The notes beneath the pieces were generated by a model that was not told the origin of the DNA, ran no database searches, and saw only the letters and a list, made by a program, of their open reading frames with translations. The position numbers and the translations under genes were made by a program. Below are positions 36,830 to 46,001 of a stretch of 64,000 bases of DNA, piece after piece. Within the stretch, counting starts at the first letter, position 1; each line of letters begins with the position of its first letter. The DNA comes from Prolixibacteraceae bacterium (GTDB taxonomy: Bacteria; Bacteroidota; Bacteroidia; Bacteroidales; Prolixibacteraceae), in assembly GCA_019459485.1 (NCBI GenBank), contig JAIBEZ010000098.1, positions 105,044-169,043 on the forward strand, read 5' to 3'.

Positions 36830-37534
36830 TTATTCAACAAATTTATAGCCGATTCCCTTGAGGGTTTTAATGTGATCGTTTCCGATTTTCTCGCGGAGTT
36901 TGCGGATATGAACGTCGATGGTACGATCGCCAACCACCACATTGTCGCCCCAAACCGAATAATAAATTTCTTCGCGGGTAAATACTTTTCCGGGTTTGGA
37001 AACCAGCAACGACAGCAATTCAAATTCTTTTCGCGGCAAAACCATTTCCTTACCATCCTGAACGATCAGATAACGTTCCTTATCGATTACCAGACTTCCG
37101 ACGGTAACGGTATGACTGTTGTCAACAACAGGTGCCAGAGGTTCGCCAACGCCTGACGTTCTTTTAAGGAGCGCTTTTACCCTGCTAACCAGCACTTTCG
37201 GACGGATTGGCTTGGTGATATAATCGTCGGCGCCAGCTTCAAAACCAGCTATCTGCGAGTAATCTTCACCGCGGGCAGTCAGAAAAGCGATCATGGTGTG
37301 CTTCAGTGTTGGAATTCTCCTGATTTCTTCGCAGGCGGCAATTCCATCCATTTCAGGCATCATTACATCGAGAATAATCAGGTCAGGAAGTGTGCGTTCT
37401 GCTACCTTGATTGCTTCAGCGCCATTCTGGGCAGTGAAAACTTTGTATCCTTCTTTTTCCAGGTTATAACTGATAAACTCCAGAATATCAACTTCGTCAT
37501 CAACCAGCAGAATTTTATATTGACTGTCGCTCAT
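36830..37534 (-). CDS. OmpR-family response regulator
   Basis: 234 residues. The receiver has the acidic pair DDE (11-13), phospho-acceptor Asp in LIILDVMMPEMDG (about 55) and Lys in YITKPI (about 108). The C-terminal winged helix ends with the GDNVVVGDRTIDVHIRKLRE recognition region and LKGIGYKFVE. The kinase gene lies upstream on the same strand, 158 bp away, and a terminator follows. It resembles PhoB/PhoP-type regulators but sits far from the pst genes, so its regulon is unknown. Confidence 0.93.
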   Translation of the reverse strand: MSDSQYKILLVDDEVDILEFISYNLEKEGYKVFTAQNGAEAIKVAERTLPDLIILDVMMPEMDGIAACEEIRRIPTLKHTMIAFLTARGEDYSQIAGFEAGADDYITKPIRPKVLVSRVKALLKRTSGVGEPLAPVVDNSHTVTVGSLVIDKERYLIVQDGKEMVLPRKEFELLSLLVSKPGKVFTREEIYYSVWGDNVVVGDRTIDVHIRKLREKIGNDHIKTLKGIGYKFVE

Positions 37535-37692
37535 AGTAAATTTGATTTAGAATTTAGAAGTATAATTTAATCTCAAGGCTTGTTTGAAAAACGGCTGAAA
37601 ATTAGCAATTTCATTTGAGACTAACGTGTTTGTGGCTTATTTATTTGTATTCCGGAGGCAGAAGGTGTTTTAAAGCAAATAAATTTTGACGT

Positions 37693-38721
37693 TTATTTGG
37701 CTTTTTCGAGCGTGAATGTAAAGGTGGTCCCTTTGTCGGCGATACTTTTTACATTGATGGTCTGATCGTGTGCTTCGATAATGTGCTTCACGATTGATAA
37801 ACCGAGCCCAGTTCCTCCCTGCTCGCGCGACCTCGATTTATCGACCCGGTAAAAGCGTTCGAAGACGCGGGGCAAATCACTTTTATCCATTCCAATGCCA
37901 TTGTCGCTGACTTCTATCAGAACGGTTTCGTGCAAATCGTAGAAGCCAACTTTAACATGTCCGCGTTTTTTACCGTATTTGATGCCGTTGCCAACCAGAT
38001 TGTTCATCACTTCCATGATCCGCTTTTTGTCGGCATTCACCATCACGGGCTTATCCGTTTTTGTAATAAACTGAAGAGTAATATTCCGCTCATTTGCAAG
38101 CATCTGTGCCAGTTCAAACACATCGTCAGTTAGCTTTACCATGTCGAAATTTACAAGGTTTAAGGTCAATTCGCCCGATTCAAGTTTGGTAATTGATTCC
38201 AGATCTTCAACGATTGAGATCATCCGGTCGATACTTTTTTCGGTTCTTTGCAAGTATAATTTATTGATTTTCGGATCGTCGATTCCACCTTCGAGCAAGG
38301 TAAGTACGTATCCCTGAATGTTAAAAATCGGGGTTTTCAATTCGTGCGAAACATTTCCAACAAATTCCTTACGGTATCGCTCAAGATCCTTCAACCGGGT
38401 TATTTCCATTGTTTGGTTCTTTGCCCATTCTTCCACGTCTTTCTGTACATCGGAAATATTGGTAGAACCCACTTTTTCTTTCCTCCCGCTAACCGGAACT
38501 TCGCGAATGGTCTTGTAAATCGGGTTAATCTTTTCGTTGATGTATCTGTTCAGGATAAAAAGAACAAGAAAATACGATGCCGCACCAAACAGGCTAATGA
38601 AAAGGATAGAGAAAACAGACCCAAAATCTTTTTTCGATTGAACCAGAAAGAACCCGAAATTGGAAATCAATAACAAAACAGTGATAAAAAGCGACAGACG
38701 TTTTGCGGAGTATGTCTTCAT
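37693..38721 (-). CDS. Sensor histidine kinase, PhoR-like core
   Basis: 342 residues. Two membrane segments (about 9-27 and 35-57) with almost no periplasmic loop suggest sensing within the membrane or through a partner. HisKA follows with His in GNVSHELKTPIFNIQGY, then HATPase_c with MNNLVGNGIKYG, SDNGIGM and GGTGLGLSIVKH. It should phosphorylate the regulator encoded downstream. A TATTTTTG -7 box lies 28 bp before the ATG. Confidence 0.93.
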   Translation of the reverse strand: MKTYSAKRLSLFITVLLLISNFGFFLVQSKKDFGSVFSILFISLFGAASYFLVLFILNRYINEKINPIYKTIREVPVSGRKEKVGSTNISDVQKDVEEWAKNQTMEITRLKDLERYRKEFVGNVSHELKTPIFNIQGYVLTLLEGGIDDPKINKLYLQRTEKSIDRMISIVEDLESITKLESGELTLNLVNFDMVKLTDDVFELAQMLANERNITLQFITKTDKPVMVNADKKRIMEVMNNLVGNGIKYGKKRGHVKVGFYDLHETVLIEVSDNGIGMDKSDLPRVFERFYRVDKSRSREQGGTGLGLSIVKHIIEAHDQTINVKSIADKGTTFTFTLEKAK

Positions 38722-38749
38722 TGAAAATGAAAATTCGTGAATACCGGTG

Positions 38750-38757
38750 CAAAAATA
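38750..38757 (-). promoter_or_regulatory. -7 promoter box of the kinase-regulator operon
   Basis: TATTTTTG on the minus strand fits TAnnTTTG, about 22 nt of leader before the kinase ATG. Confidence 0.5.
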
Positions 38758-38920
38758 ATTGATTTTATGAGCTTAATTCGTTTTTGCTGGCCGGAGTTTA
38801 TTCAACTTCATTCTTTATTCCTGAATAAGCCATTCATTTTATCAATCGTTGTCACTGAAAGCCAATCATCATTTAATTTAAATGATTTTGACTTTCATTG
38901 ACAACAATAAATTTTTCGGT

Positions 38921-40174
38921 TTAGATTCCGAAAGCATTTTTTATCTGGTCAACATAGTCGAGTTTCTCCCAGGTAAAAAGCTCCACGTCGGTTTCAATTC
39001 GGCCATTGTAGGGCGATTCGAATACTTTTGTAACTGTGATTGGTTTACGGCCCATGTGACCATAAGCTGCTGTTTCGCGGTAAATCGGGTTGCGCAGTTT
39101 TAGCCTGCTTTCAATTGCAGCCGGGCGTAAGTCAAATATTTCCTGAATTTTTTCTGAAATTGTCGAATCTGAAAGTCCGGCAAGGGCTGTTCCCCTGGTT
39201 TCTACATACACACCAACAGGTTTGGCAACTCCGATGGCATACGAAACCTGAACCAGAATTTCGCGCGCAACACCTGCCGCAACCAGGTTCTTGGCAATAT
39301 GACGCGCAGCATAAGCCGCCGAACGGTCAACTTTTGAAGGATCTTTTCCTGAAAAAGCGCCACCACCGTGGGCACCGCGTCCACCGTAAGTATCAACGAT
39401 GATTTTGCGTCCGGTGAGACCCGTGTCACCGTGAGGTCCACCAATCACGAATTTTCCGGTTGGGTTCACATGGTAAATTATTTCACCTTCAAATAAATTC
39501 TGAACGCGTTGTGGCAATTGTGCTTTTACGCGTGGAATCAAAATTTCGATGACATCTTTTTTGATTTTTGCGAGCATTGGTTCGTCTGCGTCAAAATCGT
39601 CGTGTTGAGTAGAAACCACGATGGTATGCACTTTCTTGGGCGAATTATCATCGTTGTATTCAACTGTCACCTGCGATTTTGAATCGGGGCGAAGGTAAGT
39701 CATCACCTTTTGTTCGCGGCGGATAGCAGCCAATTCCACCAGAATGAGATGAGATAATTCCAGCGGTAGTGGCATGTAATTATCGGTTTCCATACAAGCA
39801 AAACCAAACATCATTCCCTGGTCGCCTGCACCCTGATCCATTTTGTCCGCTTTGTCAACGCCACGGTTGATATCCGGGCTTTGCTCGTGAATGGCGCTAA
39901 AAACGCCGCACGAGTCGCCGTCGAAACGGTATTCGGCTTTGGTGTAACCGATCTGGTTAATCACTTTTCTGGCAGTTTCCTGCACATCAACATAAGTATT
40001 CGATTTTACTTCTCCGGCAAGTACAACCTGTCCGGTGGTAACGAGTGTTTCGATGGCAACTTTAGAGTTGACATCAAAAGCCAAAAATTCGTCCAAAAGT
40101 GCATCCGATATCTGATCAGATACTTTATCAGGATGACCTTCGGAAACTGATTCGCTTGTGAAATAGTAACTCAT
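38921..40174 (-). CDS. metK: S-adenosylmethionine synthase
   Basis: 417 residues. It makes SAM from methionine and ATP. Conserved stretches are [17 protein letters not shown] (8-24, with the metal-binding and ATP-binding His and Asp), [10 protein letters not shown] (near 118), the flexible-loop segment, and [19 protein letters not shown] (about 271-289). Slightly longer than the E. coli enzyme (384), as in other Bacteroidota. Likely transcribed from -7 boxes 150-180 bp upstream, leaving a long leader in which I recognise no SAM riboswitch core. Confidence 0.97.
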   Translation of the reverse strand: MSYYFTSESVSEGHPDKVSDQISDALLDEFLAFDVNSKVAIETLVTTGQVVLAGEVKSNTYVDVQETARKVINQIGYTKAEYRFDGDSCGVFSAIHEQSPDINRGVDKADKMDQGAGDQGMMFGFACMETDNYMPLPLELSHLILVELAAIRREQKVMTYLRPDSKSQVTVEYNDDNSPKKVHTIVVSTQHDDFDADEPMLAKIKKDVIEILIPRVKAQLPQRVQNLFEGEIIYHVNPTGKFVIGGPHGDTGLTGRKIIVDTYGGRGAHGGGAFSGKDPSKVDRSAAYAARHIAKNLVAAGVAREILVQVSYAIGVAKPVGVYVETRGTALAGLSDSTISEKIQEIFDLRPAAIESRLKLRNPIYRETAAYGHMGRKPITVTKVFESPYNGRIETDVELFTWEKLDYVDQIKNAFGI

Positions 40175-40583
40175 AATTTGATCAATTTAAATTGTCCAAA
40201 AACAATCAGATATTTCTGAATAGTTTCAGGAACAATAGATTATACAAAAACGCTGTGGAATAATTGATCGAAAAGCAAGATGAAAATCGGATCGTTTTAG
40301 CATTTTTTTCAGTGGTTGCAATCAGTACAAATTTATCCACATAACAGGTGCAAATGTAAAAATTTTTTCAGACAACGAAGTCTTTATATAGAAAAATATT
40401 TGCCATTTCTGTTTCTTTGAGAAAAATGTAGCTGTTTAGCAAGGTCATTTAAATTGTCATTAGGTAGTCATTCAATGGTCATTAAGTTGTGGGAAAACAA
40501 TAAATGAACTATTGAATGACAAGGAATGACCCACGTTAATAGCAAAAGTGCTAATAGTATTCCTGAAGGTTGTTAAATCACAC
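40175..40583. other. Long metK leader region
   Basis: 409 bp without a gene. Two perfect minus-strand -7 boxes, TAAATTTG (40328-40335) and TACATTTG (40351-40358), would give metK a leader of roughly 145-170 nt. The leader contains the imperfectly mirrored elements CGATCCGATTTTC and GCTTTTCGATC, but no conserved SAM-II or SAM-I core is apparent. The part next to the ABC-ATPase gene holds the GTCATT array. Confidence 0.5.
40444..40530. repeat. Phased GTCATT array with inverted copies
   Basis: GTCATT occurs in direct orientation at 40444, 40456, 40467 and 40478 (steps 12, 11, 11 bp), then as AATGAC at 40515 and 40525. The two halves also form an imperfect inverted repeat of about 30 bp (GTCATTCAATGGTCATT versus the inverse of AATGAACTATTGAATGAC). 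It could be a helically phased regulator site upstream of metK, a remnant of a small inverted-repeat element, or an mRNA hairpin. Confidence 0.6.
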
Positions 40584-41492
40584 TCACTTCGTCAATTCCT
40601 GAAATACATTTTCAAGGCTTTGCTGATGCTCTTTCAATGTTAGTAAAACAAGGTTGTTTGAAACGGCAAAATGAAACAGTGCAGGCCTGAGATCGAGGTT
40701 GTTTTCAGACTCGGCCAGAAAACTTGTTTTGCCGGTTTGTTCGATTTTCAGGAGACCGGAAATTTTCCGCAATGTTTCCAAATCAGGAGTTTTATCAAAC
40801 TCAACCAAAACCGTTTGTTTTTGGGCAAACTTTCCGTTTTTGAGTTGGTCAACTGAACCGTCAGCCACCAGTTTTCCTTTGTTGATAATGAGTACCCGGG
40901 TGCAAACGGCTTCCACTTCCTGCATAATATGGGTAGAAAGCATCACCGTTTTGTTTTTGCTGATTGTGCTGATCAGTTGCCTGATTTCATCCAGTTGGTT
41001 GGGGTCCAGTCCGGTGGTAGGCTCGTCAAGTATCAATACTGCCGGGTCGTGAATCAAAGCCTGCGCCAATCCTACCCGCTGGCGGTATCCTTTCGAAAGA
41101 GCGCCGATTTTTTTGTGCTGTTCGGTTTTCAGGCCGGTCAGTTCAACCATTTTCAAAACCTGTTCCTTTTTGTTTGGAAGCTGATAAAACCCGGCAACCA
41201 TTTCGAGGTATTCACGCACAAACAAATCAGTATAAAGAGGGTTGTTTTCAGGTAAATAACCTATTTGTGAGCGAATGGCCGTATTTTTTGTTTCAACCAA
41301 TTCACCGTTAATTTCAACCGATCCGCTATCTGCAGCCAGATAACCGGTGATAATTTTCATCAGGGTAGATTTCCCGGCGCCGTTTGGTCCTAAAAATCCG
41401 ACCAGTTCTCCTGTTCCAATTTCAAATGAAACCTGGTCGAGTGCTTTCTGACTTCCGTAGAATTTATTTACCTCCGATATTTTGATAGTCAT
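40584..41492 (-). CDS. ABC transporter ATP-binding protein, GldA-like
   Basis: 302 residues from the ATG giving MTIKISEVNKFYG; a longer frame starts 84 bp earlier with unrelated residues. Walker A is GFLGPNGAGKSTLMK, the signature ALSKGYRQRVGLAQAL, Walker B VLILDEPTTGLDPNQ, and the switch His MLSTHIMQEVEAVC. The C-terminal 80 residues (KTPDLETLRKISGLL onward) match the extension of GldA, the ATPase of the GldAFG exporter needed for gliding in Bacteroidota. The permease genes gldF and gldG are not adjacent, so gliding function is only a family inference. Monocistronic. Confidence 0.85.
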   Translation of the reverse strand: MTIKISEVNKFYGSQKALDQVSFEIGTGELVGFLGPNGAGKSTLMKIITGYLAADSGSVEINGELVETKNTAIRSQIGYLPENNPLYTDLFVREYLEMVAGFYQLPNKKEQVLKMVELTGLKTEQHKKIGALSKGYRQRVGLAQALIHDPAVLILDEPTTGLDPNQLDEIRQLISTISKNKTVMLSTHIMQEVEAVCTRVLIINKGKLVADGSVDQLKNGKFAQKQTVLVEFDKTPDLETLRKISGLLKIEQTGKTSFLAESENNLDLRPALFHFAVSNNLVLLTLKEHQQSLENVFQELTK

Positions 41493-41575
41493 TGCTGGCT
41501 TTTTAATGTTCTGCAAAAGTAAAGATTTATGCCGATTCAGGGATTCACAATTTTTTTTCTTTAACGCATTTCCCA

Positions 41576-41606
41576 TTTCGTATCTATTAACTTTAAATTA
41601 ACTTTG
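41576..41606 (+). promoter_or_regulatory. Promoter of ispG
   Basis: TAACTTTG (41599-41606) is a perfect -7 box. TTTC (41576-41579), one mismatch from TTTG, lies exactly 19 bp upstream. Leader about 16 nt. Confidence 0.6.
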
Positions 41607-41628
41607 TTGCCCAAATAAATCGGGTAAA

Positions 41629-43488
41629 ATGAAGGACCAGAACTTTAATTACATAGAAGATTTGACGAAGTACCAGCGACAAAAGACTTCGTTGGTGATA
41701 ATAAGAGAAGTTTTGCTCGGAGATGGAAATCCAATCCGGATTCAATCTATGACTGATACCGATACAAGTGATACTGAGGCTACTGTTGAGCAGATTATCC
41801 GAATCATCAAGGCTGGAGCCGACCTGGTTCGTGTAACTGTGAGGGGAGTCAGCGATGCAGAAAACCTGAAAAATATCAAGAGGGAATTGGTGGCCCGCGG
41901 ATACGAAAATCCTTTGGTGGCCGATATTCATTTTAATCCGCACCTGGCCGAAATTGCAGCTAAATACGTCGCCAAGGTGCGAATCAACCCGGGAAATTTC
42001 TACGATAAAAGAGCCAAGTTTGAATACCATATTTATACCGACGAAGAATACAAGGAAGAACTTCGGAAGATAGAGGAGCAGTTTGTTCCTTTTTTGCACA
42101 CATTAAAAGCGACCAATACTGCTTTGAGGATCGGTGCCAATCAGGGTTCTTTATCCGATCGTATCATGTGCAGGTATGGCGATACACCGGCCGGAATTGT
42201 TGAGTCGGTAATGGAATTTCTTCGTATTTGTAAAAAAGAGGATTTTGCCAATGTGGTTATTTCCATAAAATCGAGCAATACGCGTACAATGGTTTATACC
42301 GTGCGCCTGCTTAGTTATAAGATGAGGCTCGAAGATACGGACTATCCGCTTCATCTGGGCGTTACCGAAGCTGGAGAAGGTGAAGATGGACGTATCAAAT
42401 CGGCTGTCGGGATCGGGGCTTTGCTGGCCGATGGAATAGGCGACACCATTCGTGTTTCGCTGACAGAAGCTCCTGAAAATGAGATTTCCGTTGCCCGGAA
42501 ACTGATCAATCACATTGAAACATATAAGGGACACAAACCTATCAAAGCGCCGCTTTTTGCACAAATCAATCCGTTTGAGTACGAACGGCGATCGGTTCGT
42601 CCGGTTTTGCGCATGGGTGATAAATTTCTGCCGGTTGTAATGGCCGACTTGCGTGGGCGTACACTTTCCGAAATTCTTCCTTTGCGTGGAAAACAAATTC
42701 CGGAGTATTTCTTCGATAACAATGAAATACTTGATTTGGAAGGCAATACCTATCCGGTGCTTACGCTGGAAGAATACCTTTTCGGCGGATCGCACTGGGG
42801 ACAAACAAAGTTTATCCGCACCAACAAAGAAGAGTTTGATCATTTCATGAACGAAAATCCTGAAATTATTACCAAACTAAAGCAAACACGGAAGACCATT
42901 CTGATTCTGGAAAGTTTCAACAAAAATCCATTTGCAGAGTTGCGGGCTTTCTTCATGACGCTTGAGTCACATATCTGGAAAGTTCCTGTGGTCATTTTCA
43001 GAAAATACAACGAACGGTACCTTGAAAATCTTCAGATAAAAGCTGCAGCCGATTTAGGTGGCTTACTGATTGATGGTTACGGAGATGGAGTTTGCATCAC
43101 CAACGAATCGGATCAGATTACTTTTACTGATCTGAAAGACTTAAGCTTTTCTCTTTTGCAGGCCACCCGAATGCGTTTGACCAAAACTGAATTTATTTCG
43201 TGCCCCGGTTGCGGACGTACTTTGTTCGACCTTCACGAAACCACCATCAAAATAAAAGCTCATTTCAATCATCTCGATCACCTGAAAATTGGTGTGATGG
43301 GCTGTGTAGTAAACGGACCCGGTGAAATGGGGGATGTTGATTACGGCTTTGTCGGCGCCGGTCCCGGAAATGTGAACCTTTACAAACAGCAGAAACTGAT
43401 GAAGAAGCACATTCCCTTTGAACAGGCCGTTGAGGAATTGGAAGCAATAATTCGGGAAAACGGCGACTGGAAAGACCGCGAAGCATAA
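41629..43488 (+). CDS. ispG: 4-hydroxy-3-methylbut-2-enyl diphosphate synthase, long form
   Basis: 619 residues. It catalyses the penultimate step of the MEP isoprenoid pathway with a [4Fe-4S] cluster. The N-terminal TIM barrel (1-280) includes RIQSMTDTDTSD and VADIHFNPHLAEIAAKYV. The Fe-S domain at the C-terminus has SCPGCGRTLFDL and GCVVNGPGEMGDVDYG, giving the three Cys ligands. Between them lies an extra domain of about 250 residues, typical of the plant, Chlamydia and Bacteroidota three-domain IspG; E. coli-type enzymes are about 370. Monocistronic with a clear promoter. Confidence 0.96.
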   Translation: MKDQNFNYIEDLTKYQRQKTSLVIIREVLLGDGNPIRIQSMTDTDTSDTEATVEQIIRIIKAGADLVRVTVRGVSDAENLKNIKRELVARGYENPLVADIHFNPHLAEIAAKYVAKVRINPGNFYDKRAKFEYHIYTDEEYKEELRKIEEQFVPFLHTLKATNTALRIGANQGSLSDRIMCRYGDTPAGIVESVMEFLRICKKEDFANVVISIKSSNTRTMVYTVRLLSYKMRLEDTDYPLHLGVTEAGEGEDGRIKSAVGIGALLADGIGDTIRVSLTEAPENEISVARKLINHIETYKGHKPIKAPLFAQINPFEYERRSVRPVLRMGDKFLPVVMADLRGRTLSEILPLRGKQIPEYFFDNNEILDLEGNTYPVLTLEEYLFGGSHWGQTKFIRTNKEEFDHFMNENPEIITKLKQTRKTILILESFNKNPFAELRAFFMTLESHIWKVPVVIFRKYNERYLENLQIKAAADLGGLLIDGYGDGVCITNESDQITFTDLKDLSFSLLQATRMRLTKTEFISCPGCGRTLFDLHETTIKIKAHFNHLDHLKIGVMGCVVNGPGEMGDVDYGFVGAGPGNVNLYKQQKLMKKHIPFEQAVEELEAIIRENGDWKDREA

Positions 43489-43541
43489 AAAGTTGGCAGT
43501 CCCAGTTTCCAGTCACAAAAAGTCAAGGCAAGATTTTTCTG

Positions 43542-44171
43542 TTACAGGTATTTCTGCAAAATTTCTTCAATTTTTTGACCAGGTTCGAGCCAGAATCCTT
43601 TCAATCCACAGGCAATTGCTCCTTCCACATTTTGAAGCGAATCGTCAATAAACAAAGACTCTTCAGGATGAATGCCTGAAAGCCGGATGATTTCCTGAAA
43701 CGATTCTGCGGATGGTTTCCTGAAGCCTATTTCGTTCGAGTGAAAGTCTTTCCCGAACAAAGAGGACACTTCAAAGCTGTGTTGTTTTCTGAAAATATCC
43801 TGATATTTTAAAACATGAATGGCGTTGGTATTGCTGAAAAGATAGATTTTAAAATGTTTCCGGAGCTTTTGAACCAGTTCGACACGCACTTTGGGAAAAT
43901 CGAGCAACATGGCAGTCCATGCCGCATCAATTTCATCATCGGTAACTTTTCCCGGAAGCAATTCCCGAACTCCGTTTCTGAATTCTTCAGGAGTTATTTT
44001 GCCCTGTTCCATCAGGTAGAAAACATCGTGGTCATAAGTCAGACCCTTGTCTCCAATCAACTGCTCCATTCCAAGCTGACCAAATGCTTCAATTGTTTTT
44101 TTAGGGTCGATATTTAGTAAAACTCCGCCCAGATCGAAGATTATGTTTTTGATTCCTTTTAAAATTTCCAT
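43542..44171 (-). CDS. HAD-superfamily phosphatase
   Basis: 209 residues from ATG (MEILKGIKNIIFDLGGVLL); a GTG 21 bp earlier is a possible alternative. HAD motifs: the nucleophile Asp in IIFDLGGVLLN, motif II Ser/Thr in LFSNTNAIH, the Lys in FRKPSAESF, and motif IV acidic pair LFIDDSLQNVEGA. A four-helix cap after motif I places it with the beta-phosphoglucomutase/haloacid-dehalogenase subgroup; substrate unknown. Monocistronic, divergent from the mtn operon. Confidence 0.9.
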   Translation of the reverse strand: MEILKGIKNIIFDLGGVLLNIDPKKTIEAFGQLGMEQLIGDKGLTYDHDVFYLMEQGKITPEEFRNGVRELLPGKVTDDEIDAAWTAMLLDFPKVRVELVQKLRKHFKIYLFSNTNAIHVLKYQDIFRKQHSFEVSSLFGKDFHSNEIGFRKPSAESFQEIIRLSGIHPEESLFIDDSLQNVEGAIACGLKGFWLEPGQKIEEILQKYL

Positions 44172-44274
44172 TGAGTCAAATTTTGAGATCACAAAAGTCT
44201 TAAAAATAATGGGAATATGAAGACAATTTTTTTAACCTGATTGAGCGAATTCTGAACTTCAGATTGTATTTGCC

Positions 44275-44282
44275 TATATTTG
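44275..44282 (+). promoter_or_regulatory. -7 promoter box of the mtnA operon
   Basis: TATATTTG, a perfect consensus, 26 bp before the mtnA ATG. Confidence 0.55.
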
Positions 44283-44307
44283 ACAACTAAAATATAAGAC
44301 GCAAAAC

Positions 44308-45402
44308 ATGGGAAATCCGCAGACAATATGGTACAATCATCAAAAACAACTCATCGAAACCATTGACCAGCGAAAACTGCCGTTTCAGAATCTGATAATT
44401 GAAATCGGAACATTGGAAGAAGCCGGAGATGCTATCAGTGAAATGATTGTGAGAGGTGCACCGCTTATCGGCGTTACTGCTGGTTACGGAATGTATCTGG
44501 CAGCGCGCAATTTCTCCGGAAATGATTTTCAGGCGGAAATGAAACATGCATCCGAAAAGTTGAAATCAACTAGACCCACTGCGGTAAACCTGGCTTTTGC
44601 AGTTGATGAAGCACTTTCCTTGATTTCTGATCATTTTTCAGTTTCAGAAAATATTGAAAAACTCTTTGATTATGCCGAAAACCTGAAGCAACGGGAGATT
44701 GATTTCAGTATAAATATTGGAAAACATGGATTAAAAATCATACAGGAAGTCAGCGAGTATAAAAACGGTGAACCTGTTCAAATCCTGACACATTGCAATG
44801 CCGGACGATTGGCTTGTGTGGAATTGGGCACGGCAACCGCTCCCATTTATCTGGCGCACGAAGCGGGCATTCCGGTGCATGTTTGGGTTGACGAAACCCG
44901 TCCACGCAATCAGGGAGCGCGCCTCACTGCCTGGGAATTGGGCGAAGCTGGCATTCCGCACACCGTTATTCCTGACAATACCGGTGGGCATTTGATGCAG
45001 CATAAAATGGTTGACATGGTGATAGTTGGAAGCGACCGTACTACTTTGAACGGCGATGTGGCCAATAAAATTGGAACTTACCTGAAAGCGCTTGCCGCTG
45101 CCGATAATGGAATCCCCTTTTATGTGGCGTTGCCATCGACCACCATCGATTGGACATTAAATGACGGAATTGCAGAAATCCCCATTGAGCAACGCAATGC
45201 CAGCGAAGTTTCTATGATGGAAGGAAAATTGGGTGATAAAATCTACGAATTCCAGATTCTTCCGGATAAAAGTGCAGTGGCCAACTACGGTTTCGACGTA
45301 ACGCCGGCAAGATTGGTAACCGGTCTGATTACTGAACGTGGAGTTTGCAAATCAACCCGCGAAGGCATTTTGAACTTGTTCCCTGAAAAAAGAAACTTAT
45401 GA
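44308..45402 (+). CDS. mtnA: S-methyl-5-thioribose-1-phosphate isomerase
   Basis: 364 residues, related to eIF2B subunits. It isomerises 5-methylthioribose-1-phosphate to the ribulose form. Conserved RGAPLIGVTAGYG (about 50-62), the catalytic Cys in LTHCNAGRLACVE (near 160), the DETRPRNQGARLTAWEL loop and the catalytic Asp in VGSDRTTLNGDVANKIGTY (minus the last residues) are all present. First gene of a three-gene run; the last 4 bp overlap the aldolase gene, so they are translationally coupled. Confidence 0.95.
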   Translation: MGNPQTIWYNHQKQLIETIDQRKLPFQNLIIEIGTLEEAGDAISEMIVRGAPLIGVTAGYGMYLAARNFSGNDFQAEMKHASEKLKSTRPTAVNLAFAVDEALSLISDHFSVSENIEKLFDYAENLKQREIDFSINIGKHGLKIIQEVSEYKNGEPVQILTHCNAGRLACVELGTATAPIYLAHEAGIPVHVWVDETRPRNQGARLTAWELGEAGIPHTVIPDNTGGHLMQHKMVDMVIVGSDRTTLNGDVANKIGTYLKALAAADNGIPFYVALPSTTIDWTLNDGIAEIPIEQRNASEVSMMEGKLGDKIYEFQILPDKSAVANYGFDVTPARLVTGLITERGVCKSTREGILNLFPEKRNL

Positions 45403-46001
45403 CAGAAGGATACATCAAATTTAACTGCAACTGGATGCAAGAGGAATTCCCGTTTCAGGAAGAAATATTCAGTCAACTGGAAATCGCAAGAACCAAACTT
45501 TACGCTTTGGGATTGATCGGCATGTATCCTGACGGAATTGGCTTCGGAAATATTTCAGTGAGGTCCGAAGAAAACGCATCTTTTATAATTACCGGCAGTG
45601 CAACCGGACAGTTTGCAAAACTTGATCAATCGCATTATGCGTTGGTTACCGGATATGATTTTGAAAAGAAATCCATATCCTGCTCGGGACTTACAAAAGC
45701 ATCCGCCGAAAGCCTTACCCATGCTGCCGTGTATGAATCACTTCCTGAAGTAGGCGCAGTGGTGCATGTTCACAGTCTTTGGTTGTGGGAAAAACTACTG
45801 AATGACTATCCGACAACTTCCGCCGAAATTGAATATGGAACTCCGGAAATGGCTTATGCAGTAAGGAAGCTGGCTTCAGAAATAAAAGGAAAAATAATTG
45901 TGATGGGCGGGCATCGAGAAGGGATTTTGGCCTTTGGCAGCAATCTTACTGAAGCGACAACTGAAATTATCAACATTTATAACCTTTATCAAAATGACTA
46001 A
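45399..46001 (+). CDS. Class II aldolase of the methylthioadenosine salvage operon
   Basis: 200-residue class II aldolase/adducin protein. Metal ligands are seen as VVHVHSLWLW (two His, about 127-129) and a later His in VMGGHREGILAF; the catalytic acidic residue is in ASAESLTHAAVY. Between mtnA and mtnP it should act on 5-methylthioribulose-1-phosphate. Two family roles fit: Ald2, which cleaves it to DHAP and methylthioacetaldehyde (DHAP shunt), or MtnB dehydratase of the full methionine salvage pathway. No mtnC, mtnD or mtnE gene is nearby, so Ald2 is favoured. It overlaps both neighbours (4 and 8 bp). Confidence 0.85.
   Translation: MTEGYIKFNCNWMQEEFPFQEEIFSQLEIARTKLYALGLIGMYPDGIGFGNISVRSEENASFIITGSATGQFAKLDQSHYALVTGYDFEKKSISCSGLTKASAESLTHAAVYESLPEVGAVVHVHSLWLWEKLLNDYPTTSAEIEYGTPEMAYAVRKLASEIKGKIIVMGGHREGILAFGSNLTEATTEIINIYNLYQND

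Noticed and set aside
40175..40360. SAM riboswitch in the metK leader
   Set aside because: The leader is long enough, but I could not match the conserved core of SAM-I or SAM-II. A covariance-model search would settle it.
40444..40530. CRISPR-like array
   Set aside because: Repeats are only 6 bp and spacing is one helical turn; nothing resembles repeat-spacer structure or cas genes.
42151..42843. A 230-codon open frame antisense to ispG
   Set aside because: Fully inside ispG, which has strong motifs; no promoter or homology-like pattern.
45934..45993. Longer start for mtnP
   Set aside because: It would overlap the aldolase gene by 68 bp, and the added residues precede the conserved nucleotide-binding strand without family support.
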